From the NCBI RefSeq assembly GCF_036864975.1, contig NZ_CP104311.1:565501-629500 (forward strand): DNA of 64,000 nucleotides, written 5' to 3'. Position 1 is the stretch's first letter; each line of letters starts with the position of its first letter. The DNA comes from Methylococcus capsulatus. Lineage in GTDB: Bacteria; Pseudomonadota; Gammaproteobacteria; Methylococcales; Methylococcaceae. The translations under genes were made by a program, and so were the position numbers. The notes beneath the pieces were generated by a model. The model was given only the letters and a program-made list of their open reading frames with translations. It was not told where the DNA came from and searched no databases. Positions 12,823-22,200 of the stretch are shown here, in pieces.

Positions 12823-15800
12823 ATGACAGGAAGCATCGTTTCGGCTTCGCTCGCGAAGCCGCGAGTTCTTTTGGAACTCATGCTGGCCCCGTTGCGGTTC
12901 ACCAACGCCGTGGCCTTGGTAATACACGGGCTGGGCCATGCGCTCGCCTTGTTCACGCTTACACGCGATCCAACCGCCTTCTCGGCGGCGACGATTCTGG
13001 AAGGAATCCCAGCCAGAGAATTCGGCAGGAGTCTTCTTCCATTCGGACCGGTCCCTCAGTTTTCCGCACATCCGCCCCGCATTCCGGCATCCCTGTACCA
13101 GGGCTGGCGATGCCGTATCGTCGCGGCGGCGGGCATCCTGGCCAATCTGTCGATGCTGGCAGCCGCGTTCCAGTGGCTGGAACCCGACGGCGGAGCCTGG
13201 GCACTCTTCGCCTGGAGCGGGTTCTGCGCCAGCTCTATCCTTGCGATGTTGTCGCTACCGGATGTTCTGGCCGTGCTCCGGGGAACGACGCCTTACTGGG
13301 CCTGCGGTCCAGCATTCGCGGTCCGTTGCGGCCTTGAAGGGGAAGAAAGCGCTCCCCTGCTGATTTCGGACCGTCTGCGGGAAATGGCGCGGATACTGGC
13401 GCGCGAGGCATCGACCCGCGGCGGTCAGTCGGCGGGATTCTCAGTGTTGGTGGACAAAGGCGGTGCCCAGTCGGTCATCTTCGACAAGGTCGTCAAAGGC
13501 AAACGGGAAGACATCGTGAATGTGCTGTCCGAGCGCCTGGACGGCCTACTCAAGAAAGCCAGCCGCGAAGGTTACCGACGTCCCCGGGACTTCGAAGCCG
13601 TACTGCTCCATCTGCGTTATGCCACCGGCGGCGCGACGCATTGGCACAATGCCCAGCCGCACTGGTACGAATACTACGATGCGATGATGCACCACGGGGT
13701 AGAAGACCACTCGCTGGTGTCTAAGCCCGGTGAAGTGTTCAACATGATCGCCCACAATGGCGACATGGACGGCGTCTACCTCGAGTTCACCGTGGACGGC
13801 GAGAAACGTCGGCATTTCTTCACTCAACAGGAGGCCCGTGGGGTATTCCTGAGCATGATGCCCAGAACCAGCTCCAAGGGCGACTCGGATTCCCGCAGCG
13901 TCGCCGAATGGGTAGATTTCATCTATACCCAAGGACTGAGCTACAAGGCGCTGCGCTATGCCTATTTCACCGCCGCATTGGATTACAACCGTGACATCGC
14001 CGGCGGGAACATCAACCTCGATCTGCTCCCGCGCTGGGCCGAAGCCACCGATCTGGCGTTGTTGAATCTACGCAAAGAACTGGACCAGCATGCACTGGCA
14101 GCCCCTGCACGATCCCTGGCAGACCTCTCCGCCGAGTCCAGGAAACACTTGCGCGACGTACTGACCCGGGAAGTCGGAACCGCCCTGGAAGCGGACGTCC
14201 TCCCTGGCTTTCTCGCCGCATTCGAGGAAGCCTTCTGCCATCACGACCTGACCTGGGTGATGCGCACCGCTTCCCGCGACCTGGTCGGGGAATTCGCACT
14301 GATGGTCTGCTCCACCCTGGAGCCCCGCATGGGCGTGTTTTCCCTGACCCAGGCCTTCTCCCTCGGCCACAACCGCACCCGTGGGGAAATCTTCGGCAGT
14401 GCGGAACCCTTGGGCGTCACCTCGGCCCTGCACCAGGGGGAGCCGGACGACGATGCGCTGCAGATCTACCTGGAAGACGGCCAGTACGCCACCATCGAGT
14501 ATCGTGCAGCGAGTCCTTCGGAATTCATCCGCATCTATGACCGCGCCAAGGTGGGCGACGATTTCCTGCAACCGCCCCAACTCTCGCCCAAGGCATTGCA
14601 ACCGGGGGCAGAACCGCCGGCAGCTGTCCGATCCAACTGGTTCGCGGTCAACAACAACGCCAAGATCAGCCGTATTCATCAGCTGCCCGCGCCGGGGAAT
14701 GCCGTAGAAAAAGACTTGCTGGAGATTCCTTTCGTGCTCAAGCGAGTGCTCGAATCGTTCGAACCCGGGGGCGAGAACCACGCCACGATGAATCATTTCG
14801 GCGAACTGCTGTTCCAGAATCTGCTGAATCCGAACCGGGACCCGCGGATGCACGACCTCGTACTCTACGGGGTGGACTTCAACCAGGACCTGCTCAATGA
14901 ATTCGCGATCGCCCTGCACTCCGTGCTGCCCGGCCTCCGCATCCGCGCGGAAAATTCCGGCAACGTGCTGAAGGAAATGAAGCGCACCCAGCGGGAAGGC
15001 ATCGGCTGCTACGGCTCCTCGACCGTGTTCCTGGGCGTGAGCAATTCCGCCCAGACCCAGTCCACGTTGGCCGTGGTGCGTAAGGCGCGCGACCTGGTCG
15101 GCGCGGAGCGCTGCTTCGTCCTTTCCCAATCGTTCCTGAACTCCATGACCGAAGCCCTGGGCCAGGGCTATCAGCCCGATGATCCCATTCTGCCCAACAC
15201 TTTCGTCAACCTCAGCCACCTCTCCCCCGATGGCACCAGCGGCCGGCGTCGGGCCGAAGCGGCGACCATCGTGGTGGTGGCGACTCAAGCGGTGCTCACT
15301 GAAATTCTCATCCACCTGGCCCGGAAAGCCATCGATGCCTATAGCACGCTGAGCCGGGAAGTCCTGACCGGACAAAGCGGCGATTTCGAGCTGCGCAGTG
15401 ACCTGCAGATGTCCGACATCAAGGCTTTCCGGGAATTCCAGGCCGCGGTTTACGGCGTTGACATTCCCAACCGGGTCGGCTGCAACGCGGCCGGCGAACT
15501 CATCGACTCGCCGGATACGGATGCATTGAACCGCGAGGCAGCGGCGCGGGCGGAAAACCAGGTAGAATTCGTGCGCTCCTATGCCATTTTCGCGGCTTAC
15601 ATCGTGATCGCCACGGTGTTCGGGGTACCGGTGTTCGGCCTGCTGTTCTCCCCGTTCGATTTCCTGGCCGGCGTCGGCTTGGCGGCCCACGTGCTGGACG
15701 CAGCGCTGTTCCTCACCGCGCTCTGGCTGATCCATCTCGGCGTCCGCCGCTGGCAGGGGCGGCCGGTGTTCGAGCGGATCGGCGCGCGCGCGGAAGTCTA

Positions 15801-16857
15801 TATCGACCGCAAGTACATCGCCCGCATCGTCGAACGCTACAACGCGACCCTGTTCTCCAACATGCCGGCGTTCCTGACTCCGTTCTTCTACTGGGCCGAC
15901 ACGGTACGTGACGCCTTGCACCGCTATGGCATCCGGGCCCATCGCGGAGTGGTGACCATTCACCGCCTGCCCGATGAACGCATGGGCATCGAGGAAGCCA
16001 ACAATGCCGCGGAGGAGAACATGGTCTACGCCCAACTCGGCGGTATCCGTTTCAACGGCGGTCAACCGCAGTCGCGGGACAAGGTGCGCCAGGGCTCCTG
16101 CTATGTCAATGCGTCGCGCCCCTACCAGACCGTACTGTCCGACAGCCTGGCGGGCCTGCGGGCGAAATATGACGGCAAACTGTCCCCGGAAGTGTTCCGC
16201 TTGGTGAACCGCCGGCTGATCGACCTTTGCGACGGTCTCATCACCGAGTTCGTGATCGGTTTCCGGCGCAAGGAAATCGTCAACCGGGCGCTGTGGGATG
16301 TGATCCGCTGGATTCCCGGCGCAAGCCTGGTGTACGAAGTGTTACTGGGTAACGGGCTGGATCTGACCAACCTCGCCGGCGAGGCTGATACCGCCAACCA
16401 GGCCCAGATCCAGTCCACCAAGCACCCGGTCTCTCCGCTGGACATCCATACCCGGACCATGGTTCCGAGATCGACCTTCGACGCGCTGCGCACAGAAGAA
16501 CAGGCCCCCGACGAATCCTTCGCCGTCCTGGTGTTTTCCGAACACCAGATCGCCCTTCATCTGAACCGCCACGCCGTGCTGGAACAGCCGCAGGGACGGG
16601 TGCAGGAGGTGGTCCTGAAACCGGGGCGGGGCAGTGACCGCGGTCAACTGGTCAGTGAAAGAGGCGAAACCACGGCCGGCGAATTCGTCGGCAGCCTGGA
16701 CCAAGTGGACGGCGAACCCTGCCTGGTCATCCGCAACAAAACCGCCGACCTGAGGATGGCCGTCCCTTTGGGCAGCCTGAATCCGCAGCAGCGGCATTAC
16801 CTGGTGCACCATTACCGCCTCAGCTCACCGAGCCCATTGTTGGAAGCAGCCGCCTGA
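12823..16857 (+). CDS. Large membrane protein: degenerate M50-like domain + GlmS-like glutaminase (GATase II) + SIS domain
   Basis: I do not know a characterised homologue. Residues 1-160 hold about three hydrophobic segments with HGLGH (35-39) and, further on, an AAAGILANL segment. This resembles site-2 proteases (HExxH then AGPxAN), but the catalytic Glu is Gly. From about residue 161 a class II glutamine amidotransferase pattern follows: CGLEG (C169), RGGQSAG, HLRYATGG (H263) and HNGD (311-314). These parallel GlmS Cys1, RGxDSAG, HTRWAT and HNG. A SIS-like core follows (YGSSTVFLGVSNSAQTQ, 730-746, like GlmS SQSGET). A second membrane region spans about residues 917-975, with a long soluble C-terminus after it. 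The start was chosen for the GAGG ribosome site; an upstream opening at 12592 is possible. It is first of a four-gene operon, with the next gene 31 bases away. It may bind or process an amino sugar or glutamine at the membrane, which is inference. Confidence 0.75.
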   Translation: MTGSIVSASLAKPRVLLELMLAPLRFTNAVALVIHGLGHALALFTLTRDPTAFSAATILEGIPAREFGRSLLPFGPVPQFSAHPPRIPASLYQGWRCRIVAAAGILANLSMLAAAFQWLEPDGGAWALFAWSGFCASSILAMLSLPDVLAVLRGTTPYWACGPAFAVRCGLEGEESAPLLISDRLREMARILAREASTRGGQSAGFSVLVDKGGAQSVIFDKVVKGKREDIVNVLSERLDGLLKKASREGYRRPRDFEAVLLHLRYATGGATHWHNAQPHWYEYYDAMMHHGVEDHSLVSKPGEVFNMIAHNGDMDGVYLEFTVDGEKRRHFFTQQEARGVFLSMMPRTSSKGDSDSRSVAEWVDFIYTQGLSYKALRYAYFTAALDYNRDIAGGNINLDLLPRWAEATDLALLNLRKELDQHALAAPARSLADLSAESRKHLRDVLTREVGTALEADVLPGFLAAFEEAFCHHDLTWVMRTASRDLVGEFALMVCSTLEPRMGVFSLTQAFSLGHNRTRGEIFGSAEPLGVTSALHQGEPDDDALQIYLEDGQYATIEYRAASPSEFIRIYDRAKVGDDFLQPPQLSPKALQPGAEPPAAVRSNWFAVNNNAKISRIHQLPAPGNAVEKDLLEIPFVLKRVLESFEPGGENHATMNHFGELLFQNLLNPNRDPRMHDLVLYGVDFNQDLLNEFAIALHSVLPGLRIRAENSGNVLKEMKRTQREGIGCYGSSTVFLGVSNSAQTQSTLAVVRKARDLVGAERCFVLSQSFLNSMTEALGQGYQPDDPILPNTFVNLSHLSPDGTSGRRRAEAATIVVVATQAVLTEILIHLARKAIDAYSTLSREVLTGQSGDFELRSDLQMSDIKAFREFQAAVYGVDIPNRVGCNAAGELIDSPDTDALNREAAARAENQVEFVRSYAIFAAYIVIATVFGVPVFGLLFSPFDFLAGVGLAAHVLDAALFLTALWLIHLGVRRWQGRPVFERIGARAEVYIDRKYIARIVERYNATLFSNMPAFLTPFFYWADTVRDALHRYGIRAHRGVVTIHRLPDERMGIEEANNAAEENMVYAQLGGIRFNGGQPQSRDKVRQGSCYVNASRPYQTVLSDSLAGLRAKYDGKLSPEVFRLVNRRLIDLCDGLITEFVIGFRRKEIVNRALWDVIRWIPGASLVYEVLLGNGLDLTNLAGEADTANQAQIQSTKHPVSPLDIHTRTMVPRSTFDALRTEEQAPDESFAVLVFSEHQIALHLNRHAVLEQPQGRVQEVVLKPGRGSDRGQLVSERGETTAGEFVGSLDQVDGEPCLVIRNKTADLRMAVPLGSLNPQQRHYLVHHYRLSSPSPLLEAAA

Positions 16858-16888
16858 CGCGCCGCTACACAGACTGGAGGTGACTGCC

Positions 16889-19336
16889 ATGGTACTGACC
16901 GCTGCCGCTGGTTTTTTTGCCGCGATCCTGCTCAATCTGTTCCTTTACCGCCTGCTGCAAAGCCGCGGCAATGCCATCGTCCGGCTGTATCGGTCCGGGC
17001 TTCTGCTGCTGGCCGGTCTGGGGCTGGTGGCGCAGTCGCTGGGGTCCGAACTCAACCCCTATTTGGTCATGCTCTGTTTCACATTCGGCTTGGCGTTCCT
17101 GACGCTGGAAACGCTGATTGCGGGATTCTGGGGCAAAATCGGTTATGGGAGCCTGACCGTCGCCCATCTGTTTCTCGGTGGATATCTTTACACCATGACC
17201 CAGGTGCCCTATGGCGACCGCCCGTTCGCCGCGCTTTCGGCCAACCAGCCCAAACCGCTCTCTGACACCGACCTACGGGATGAATGGATCGCCGGCCTGC
17301 CCGTCGGCAGCGCCGCCCGCTCTTCCGTGCCGACCGAACCCGTCCCCGCCGGGGCGCCGGCCAGCCCTGCGGACCCCGCCCGCATCAGCCTGAACTGGAG
17401 CGACGTCGAACCGCTGATGGCACACGACTCCCATGTCCGCGACGTGTTGATCGCACTGCGGGAGAAACAGGAGCGCGACCTCTCCGAGATGCTCGCCAGC
17501 CTGAACCAGATCGCCGTGAACAGCACCGGCATGCGTCGCCATGCCATCCTCCGCGACAACGTCGAAAATCTGTTGCACGACGGAGCGATCTCCGAGGCAC
17601 GCTATCACACGATCCTGGAGACCTGGCGGCTGACCGACCGGGACGAACAAGCCTTCCGCTCGAAACAGGCCGAGGAACTGTTTCATGTGATGCTGCAACT
17701 GCTGGAAGATGGAGAGGTCGATGAGACTCACAAGGTCGAACTGATCGATTTCATGGTGGCCCGCTTTTCCAGCGACGTCCGACTGGTCAAGCCGCTGATC
17801 AATCTCTACGAGGCATTAGACAGTGAATACCCCCGCCAGAAACGCCTGAATCACGAGTTTCTCAGCCTCTATCTGCAAAAGCGCAATGCCATTCTCAGGG
17901 GATTTTCACGAATCGGTCGGCCGGGGCTACAGCCACTGCTCGACTACCGCAAGAAGACCATTTCCGAGATTCATTACTCGCAGGCCCGCCTCGACCGGTT
18001 TCTGGAACAGACCTTTCAGCAACGCGTGCGCCCTCTCTATGGCCCGGTCGCCCCCATCGCCATCAAGGACTTCCTGAACCGGGAGAAATATCCGCCCCTG
18101 GGAAAACTGTCGGGAGCCGCCTACGAACAGGATTACCTGCGGCACAGCCTCATCCGCATCGGCCTCGAAAACCGGGTCCCCGCGGCCGGGCAACCGGTCA
18201 TGGGTCTCGCCGCAGCGGACTACGCCAAGATTGTCCAGGCCTTCGAGGAGGGGTTGCCTGATGCCGTCGACACCATGGTTATCGACGAGAATCCCGCCGT
18301 GCGTGGCAACCTGGCCTGGTATCTCGCCGAACGCAAGGATCCTTACACCTTGCCGCTGATTTTCGAACTCATGCAGGACTCCCACCCGGAGGTCAGACGG
18401 CTGGCGGCAATCGCCGTGGGCAATTTCAAGATCATCGACATGCAGAGCGCGAACGACCGCAAGTTCACTGAGATCGTCCGGATGCTGGTGAATTATCGGA
18501 CCAATGCCGATACCTTCGCCCGGGTCTTCGCCCTCTACGCGCTCGCGACCGTCGGCGACCGCCAGAAAGCCCTCTACATCCTCGACCTGATCTTCAACGA
18601 CGGCAACACGGTGCACTCCGTCATGGGACAGGCGGCGCCGGCCTGGAAAAGCGAGGACGAGAAAGCTGCGGTGCAAAGCCTCATCGAAATATTGGGTGAA
18701 ACCCCCGAGGAGCCCTATGTCAAAACCCAGGCATTGAAGGTGCTTCTGGCCATGGAATCGCAGGAATCCGTCGGCATCCTGCTGCATTATCTCAACCATA
18801 TCTACGAATCGACCCATAGCCGCCCCGGCCTGCTGCGCTACGTGGTTCCGCACATGACCCTTCCGCAGGAAGCGGAGAACGTGGAGGACGTGGTGGACTA
18901 TCTCGCCGCGCGCTATCGCGCCCATCCCGAGCGTCTGCAACAACCGCTGAAGGCGCTGCGCGCCTATCTTGGATCGGCCTACGGCAATCACCGCAGCGGG
19001 GAATTCTTCCAGTTCCTGAAGTTTCTCGCGGAATACGACAGCCGGGAGTACGAGGAATACCTGAAACAGACCCGGGAACACGTGCTGCTCATGCGCATGC
19101 TCGAGTACGTCAAATCCACTTACGGTTTCTGGCTGGTGTTCTGGCCGCTCTCGCTGTTGATCCTGATCGTGGTGCAATACGGCCTGGGACTGTCTCCCCG
19201 CTTCACCCGGAGCGACGACGGCACGGCGGCAACCCGCCCCAACCGCCGTGCCAATCCTGCGGCGGACATCCGCAACCGGCGCCAGGCGCCCGCGGCGGCC
19301 GTGGTCCCGATCAAGATCAGCTCCGGCAAATCCTGA
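16889..19336 (+). CDS. HEAT-repeat-containing membrane protein
   Basis: The 815-residue product has four N-terminal hydrophobic segments in residues 3-105. A Pro/Ala-rich linker follows, then a long helical region. HEAT-like repeats are clear from about residue 470 onward (the stretch with PEVRRLAAIAVGNFK and the following helices to about 700). One C-terminal membrane segment (FWLVFWPLSLLILIVVQYG) precedes a basic tail. No enzymatic motif is visible. GGAGG eight bases before the ATG at 16889 decides the start over a GTG at 16880. It sits between the SIS-domain membrane protein and the TolC-like gene, and probably scaffolds an envelope complex with them (inference). Confidence 0.75.
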   Translation: MVLTAAAGFFAAILLNLFLYRLLQSRGNAIVRLYRSGLLLLAGLGLVAQSLGSELNPYLVMLCFTFGLAFLTLETLIAGFWGKIGYGSLTVAHLFLGGYLYTMTQVPYGDRPFAALSANQPKPLSDTDLRDEWIAGLPVGSAARSSVPTEPVPAGAPASPADPARISLNWSDVEPLMAHDSHVRDVLIALREKQERDLSEMLASLNQIAVNSTGMRRHAILRDNVENLLHDGAISEARYHTILETWRLTDRDEQAFRSKQAEELFHVMLQLLEDGEVDETHKVELIDFMVARFSSDVRLVKPLINLYEALDSEYPRQKRLNHEFLSLYLQKRNAILRGFSRIGRPGLQPLLDYRKKTISEIHYSQARLDRFLEQTFQQRVRPLYGPVAPIAIKDFLNREKYPPLGKLSGAAYEQDYLRHSLIRIGLENRVPAAGQPVMGLAAADYAKIVQAFEEGLPDAVDTMVIDENPAVRGNLAWYLAERKDPYTLPLIFELMQDSHPEVRRLAAIAVGNFKIIDMQSANDRKFTEIVRMLVNYRTNADTFARVFALYALATVGDRQKALYILDLIFNDGNTVHSVMGQAAPAWKSEDEKAAVQSLIEILGETPEEPYVKTQALKVLLAMESQESVGILLHYLNHIYESTHSRPGLLRYVVPHMTLPQEAENVEDVVDYLAARYRAHPERLQQPLKALRAYLGSAYGNHRSGEFFQFLKFLAEYDSREYEEYLKQTREHVLLMRMLEYVKSTYGFWLVFWPLSLLILIVVQYGLGLSPRFTRSDDGTAATRPNRRANPAADIRNRRQAPAAAVVPIKISSGKS

Positions 19337-19374
19337 AGAAGTTTCGGCCAGAAACCGGCTCGGGAGACCACGCC

Positions 19375-20931
19375 ATGCGCATCACCCTGTACGATTCGGC
19401 GCGCGCCCTTTTGCTGCGCGTGGCCATTGCTGCCGGCGCGGGGTTCCTGCTCGGCGGCTGTAACAAAATCGGCCCGGACTTTCACCGGCCGGAAATCAAA
19501 CTCACCGACACCTGGCTGGATGCGCCGAAAAAAACCGCCAAGGCCGGCGATTTCCGCAACTGGTGGAAACTGTTCAATGATCCGGTGCTGGATCGCCTCA
19601 TCGAGAAGGCTTACCGGCAGAATCTGGACGTGCAGAAAGCGGCGATCCGTATCTATCAGGCGCGTGCCCAACTCGGCATCGCCAAAGGGTATCTGTTCCC
19701 GCAGAAACAGAACGTGGGAATGGACACATTCTATGAACGCATCAGCGAATTCTCGCCCTACTACCAAGGGAGCGATTTCCACACGTTCACCTATTTCCAG
19801 ACCGGATTCGACGCCATGTGGGAGCTCGACATCTGGGGCCGGTTCCGCCGCGGCATCGATGCCGCTGGTGCGGAACTGGCGGCATCGACACTGCAGTATG
19901 ACGACATGGTGGTGACGCTGACCGCCGAAGTGGCTGCCGCCTATGTCCAGATACGCACGTTCAATCAGCGCCTGGCGCTCGCAAAGGGCAATGCCGACCT
20001 GCAAGAGCGCAGCTTCCGCATCGCCGAATCACAGTTCCGCAACGGCGTGAGCACCGAACTCGACATGCAGCAGGCCAAGGCGCTGCACCAGGCGACCCTG
20101 GCTGAAATCGCCAACCTGGAAGTGGGGCTGCGCCAGTCGAAGAATGCTCTGAGCGTCCTGCTGGGGATGCAGCCCAGCCACCTGGAAAAGGAACTGGGCC
20201 CGGACAGCGACATCCCCGCCGCCCGGTCGGAGATCGCCATGGGCATCCCGACCGACATCCTGCGCCGCCGCCCGGATGTCCGTGCCCAGGAATACAAAGC
20301 CGCATCCCAATGCGCTCAGATCGGGATCGCCGAGAGCGAACTCCTGCCCCGGCTTTCCCTGGTCGGCACCGTCGGCTTCAATTCCGGCAGCATCGACGGA
20401 CTCGACGTGGCCAACGCCATCAGCCCTTCCGGGCTGGCCGGCAAATTCGGACCGACCGTCACCTGGCCGATCCTCCAGTACGGACGACTGACCAACAACG
20501 TCCGCGTCCAGGACGCCAAATTCCAGGAACTCCTGACCGACTACCGCAGCACCGTATTGCGCGCCCTACGCGAGGTGGAAGACGCGATCATCGCCTTCAA
20601 AAAAGCCGAGGAAAGAGTAGCCAGCCTGTCAGACGGCGTCCGGGCCTCACAGCGCGCCGCCGAACTCGCCTTGCGGCAATACCAGAACGGACTCGAGGAC
20701 TACACACGGGTCCTCAATTCGGAACTGTTCCTGGTGCAGCAGCAAGACCGGCTGACCGCCAGCCGCGGAGACGTCGCCCGCAGTGTCATCGCCATGTACA
20801 AGGCGCTGGGTGGCGGCTGGGAGATTCGGGAAGGCCGGGAGCTGCTGCCGCCCGGCGTGAAGAAAGAAATGCGCGAGCGTACCGACTGGAGCGACCTGCT
20901 CGAGGAACCCGTCGGCAAGGGAATCGACTAG
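19375..20931 (+). CDS. TolC/NodT-family outer-membrane channel lipoprotein
   Basis: The 518-residue protein is an outer-membrane factor of the RND-associated NodT/OprM type. It has an N-terminal signal ending in the lipobox LLGGC. The OEP repeats follow, including WWKLFNDPVLDRLIEKAYRQN near residue 60, the WELDIWGRFRRG motif near 145 and SLVGTVGFNSGS in the second half, where the RRPDVRAQE motif is also present. Such proteins form the trimeric channel through the outer membrane for export. It is unusual that no periplasmic adaptor or inner-membrane pump gene is adjacent; the neighbours are a HEAT membrane protein upstream and a PII-like gene downstream. Confidence 0.9.
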   Translation: MRITLYDSARALLLRVAIAAGAGFLLGGCNKIGPDFHRPEIKLTDTWLDAPKKTAKAGDFRNWWKLFNDPVLDRLIEKAYRQNLDVQKAAIRIYQARAQLGIAKGYLFPQKQNVGMDTFYERISEFSPYYQGSDFHTFTYFQTGFDAMWELDIWGRFRRGIDAAGAELAASTLQYDDMVVTLTAEVAAAYVQIRTFNQRLALAKGNADLQERSFRIAESQFRNGVSTELDMQQAKALHQATLAEIANLEVGLRQSKNALSVLLGMQPSHLEKELGPDSDIPAARSEIAMGIPTDILRRRPDVRAQEYKAASQCAQIGIAESELLPRLSLVGTVGFNSGSIDGLDVANAISPSGLAGKFGPTVTWPILQYGRLTNNVRVQDAKFQELLTDYRSTVLRALREVEDAIIAFKKAEERVASLSDGVRASQRAAELALRQYQNGLEDYTRVLNSELFLVQQQDRLTASRGDVARSVIAMYKALGGGWEIREGRELLPPGVKKEMRERTDWSDLLEEPVGKGID

Positions 20932-20990
20932 CAAGCAAGCGGGACCGGCGGACGGATCTCACCCCGGCCTTGCGAAGAGGGGACAGACGA

Positions 20991-21305
20991 ATGAAACTGG
21001 TGACTGCGATCATATCTTCGCAAAAGCTGGATGAAGCCCGCGAGGCCCTCCTGGAAATCGGCGCCACCGGCCTCACCATCAGTCGCATTTTCGGCGATGC
21101 CTTTGAAAGGCACGCGCCCCGCACCGACGACTGCCTGTTCAAGCTGGAGATACTCGCCACCGAACGCCTGGCGGGCGCCGTCGTGGAATCGATCATCGGC
21201 ATCCTGGGCCCGGATGCGGACGAGGATGCCCGGATTTTGGTCTTCGAACCGCAACAGGCCGTCCGCATCCGCACGCTGGAAAGCGGCGAAGAAGCCTTGG
21301 GCTGA
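20991..21305 (+). CDS. PII-like protein lacking the T-loop tyrosine
   Basis: The 104-residue protein starts MKLVTAIISSQKLDEAREAL and ends ILVFEPQQAVRIRTLESGEEAL. These segments align well with GlnB/GlnK. Between them the T-loop is about seven residues shorter and has no YRGAEY, so no uridylylation site. The B-loop equivalent of TGKIGDG, which binds ATP, is replaced by GPDADED. It therefore looks like a divergent PII-fold regulator that senses something other than the classical ATP/2-oxoglutarate signal. It is last in the operon, 59 bases after the TolC-like gene, with GAGGGGA ahead of the ATG. A regulatory role for the envelope complex is inference. Confidence 0.8.
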   Translation: MKLVTAIISSQKLDEAREALLEIGATGLTISRIFGDAFERHAPRTDDCLFKLEILATERLAGAVVESIIGILGPDADEDARILVFEPQQAVRIRTLESGEEALG

Positions 21306-21437
21306 GCGCTGAACAGCTTCTAATTTAAGGAAGCTTCGCCAAAGCAGCCGGCTACCTGATGCGGGTGACATCATCTGTGTTGCCCCAAAAAAGCCAAAGG
21401 CAGTACATTAGCGTCTCATCTTTGCCGAGAGGCCGCC

Positions 21438-21584
21438 ATGTCACGCCAGAAGGACAAAACCCTTTCCATACGCACCTCCGCCGAGATCAAGCAACTGTTG
21501 CGCATGGCCGCAGAGCGCGAACGGCGATCCCTCGCTTCGAGGATCGAGATTCTGGTGCTGGAGTACCGCGGGCACATGAGCTGA
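21438..21584 (+). CDS. Small ribbon-helix-helix-like DNA-binding protein
   Basis: The 48-residue product reads MSRQKDKTLSIRTSAEIK, then a helix rich in Leu/Arg/Glu (LLRMAAERERRSLASRIEILVLEY). This fits the beta-strand then two-helix layout of Arc/CopG/MetJ-type repressors and antitoxin N-termini. GAGAGG precedes the ATG by six bases. It lies next to restriction-system debris. No toxin gene follows, so an antitoxin role is not supported. Confidence 0.6.
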   Translation: MSRQKDKTLSIRTSAEIKQLLRMAAERERRSLASRIEILVLEYRGHMS

Positions 21585-21700
21585 AGCTGGATCGCCCAAG
21601 TGGTGAAGCAGCCAACGGGAGCGCCTAATGGGCCTTCCAAGCATTGCCTGGTTCAGCCTGCCCGCTAAACCAACGAACCATTGACGGCAGGAACGAAGCA

Positions 21701-21775
21701 ATGGCCACCCCGGAAAACCAGATTGAGCTGGATCTGATCGCCAAGCTGGGCGATCTCAAATACACCTACCGCGAA
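21701..21775 (+). pseudogene. hsdR: Type I restriction enzyme R subunit, N-terminal fragment
   Basis: About 25 residues (MATPENQIELDLIAKLGDLK then YTYRE) match the beginning of HsdR-type proteins, which usually read LIAKLxDLKYTYR. The reading frame then runs into a dispersed repeat and ends, so only the start of the gene remains. The ATP-dependent translocase part is absent. Confidence 0.6.
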
Positions 21776-22070
21776 GGAGCACAAGGAAGTCGAGCGAAGC
21801 GAGCGAGTGCGACGCCCCCCGCGAAGCCGTAGGCCCGGATGTTTTGACGGAGTCTGCGGCTTCCTCGCGGGTGGAGACAAAACATAAGGGAACCGACACG
21901 GCGTCGAGTCAGTGTGGGAGCCTTGGCGGAGAGCGTCGCTTGAGAGACGGACGGAGCCGAGGCGGACGCAGGACGGCGCGGGCCGCCGAAGGCAAAGACG
22001 TCGCCACAATTTGCTCCCGAGGGTGACGGGGATGTCCCGTCGGGTTTCGCAAAAAATGGCGACGCTCCAG
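21773..22070 (+). repeat. Dispersed repeat, copy 1 (long form)
   Basis: This stretch begins GAAGGAGCACAAGGAAGTCG and ends near TTTCGCAAAAAATGGCGACG. Both halves match, in inverted orientation, the sequence at 47569-47765. This copy carries about 115 extra bases in the middle (about 21900-22000). It interrupts restriction-system genes. No coding capacity of its own and no transposase are seen. Confidence 0.75.
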
Positions 22071-22200
22071 TTTATGCAGGGCGATCTGCATGGGGCGGAC
22101 TCTCTTATGTCAAGATCATGCAATGGCGCGAAATACACCTTCAACAGCTCTCGCGCATAGAATAACGGATAACGCCTTTCGTCTATATGATCGTCCGGGA

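Noticed and set aside
14068-16065. A 665-codon open frame on the minus strand
   Set aside because: It lies fully antisense to the GATase/SIS membrane protein, which has recognisable motifs. Long shadow frames are expected at this GC content.
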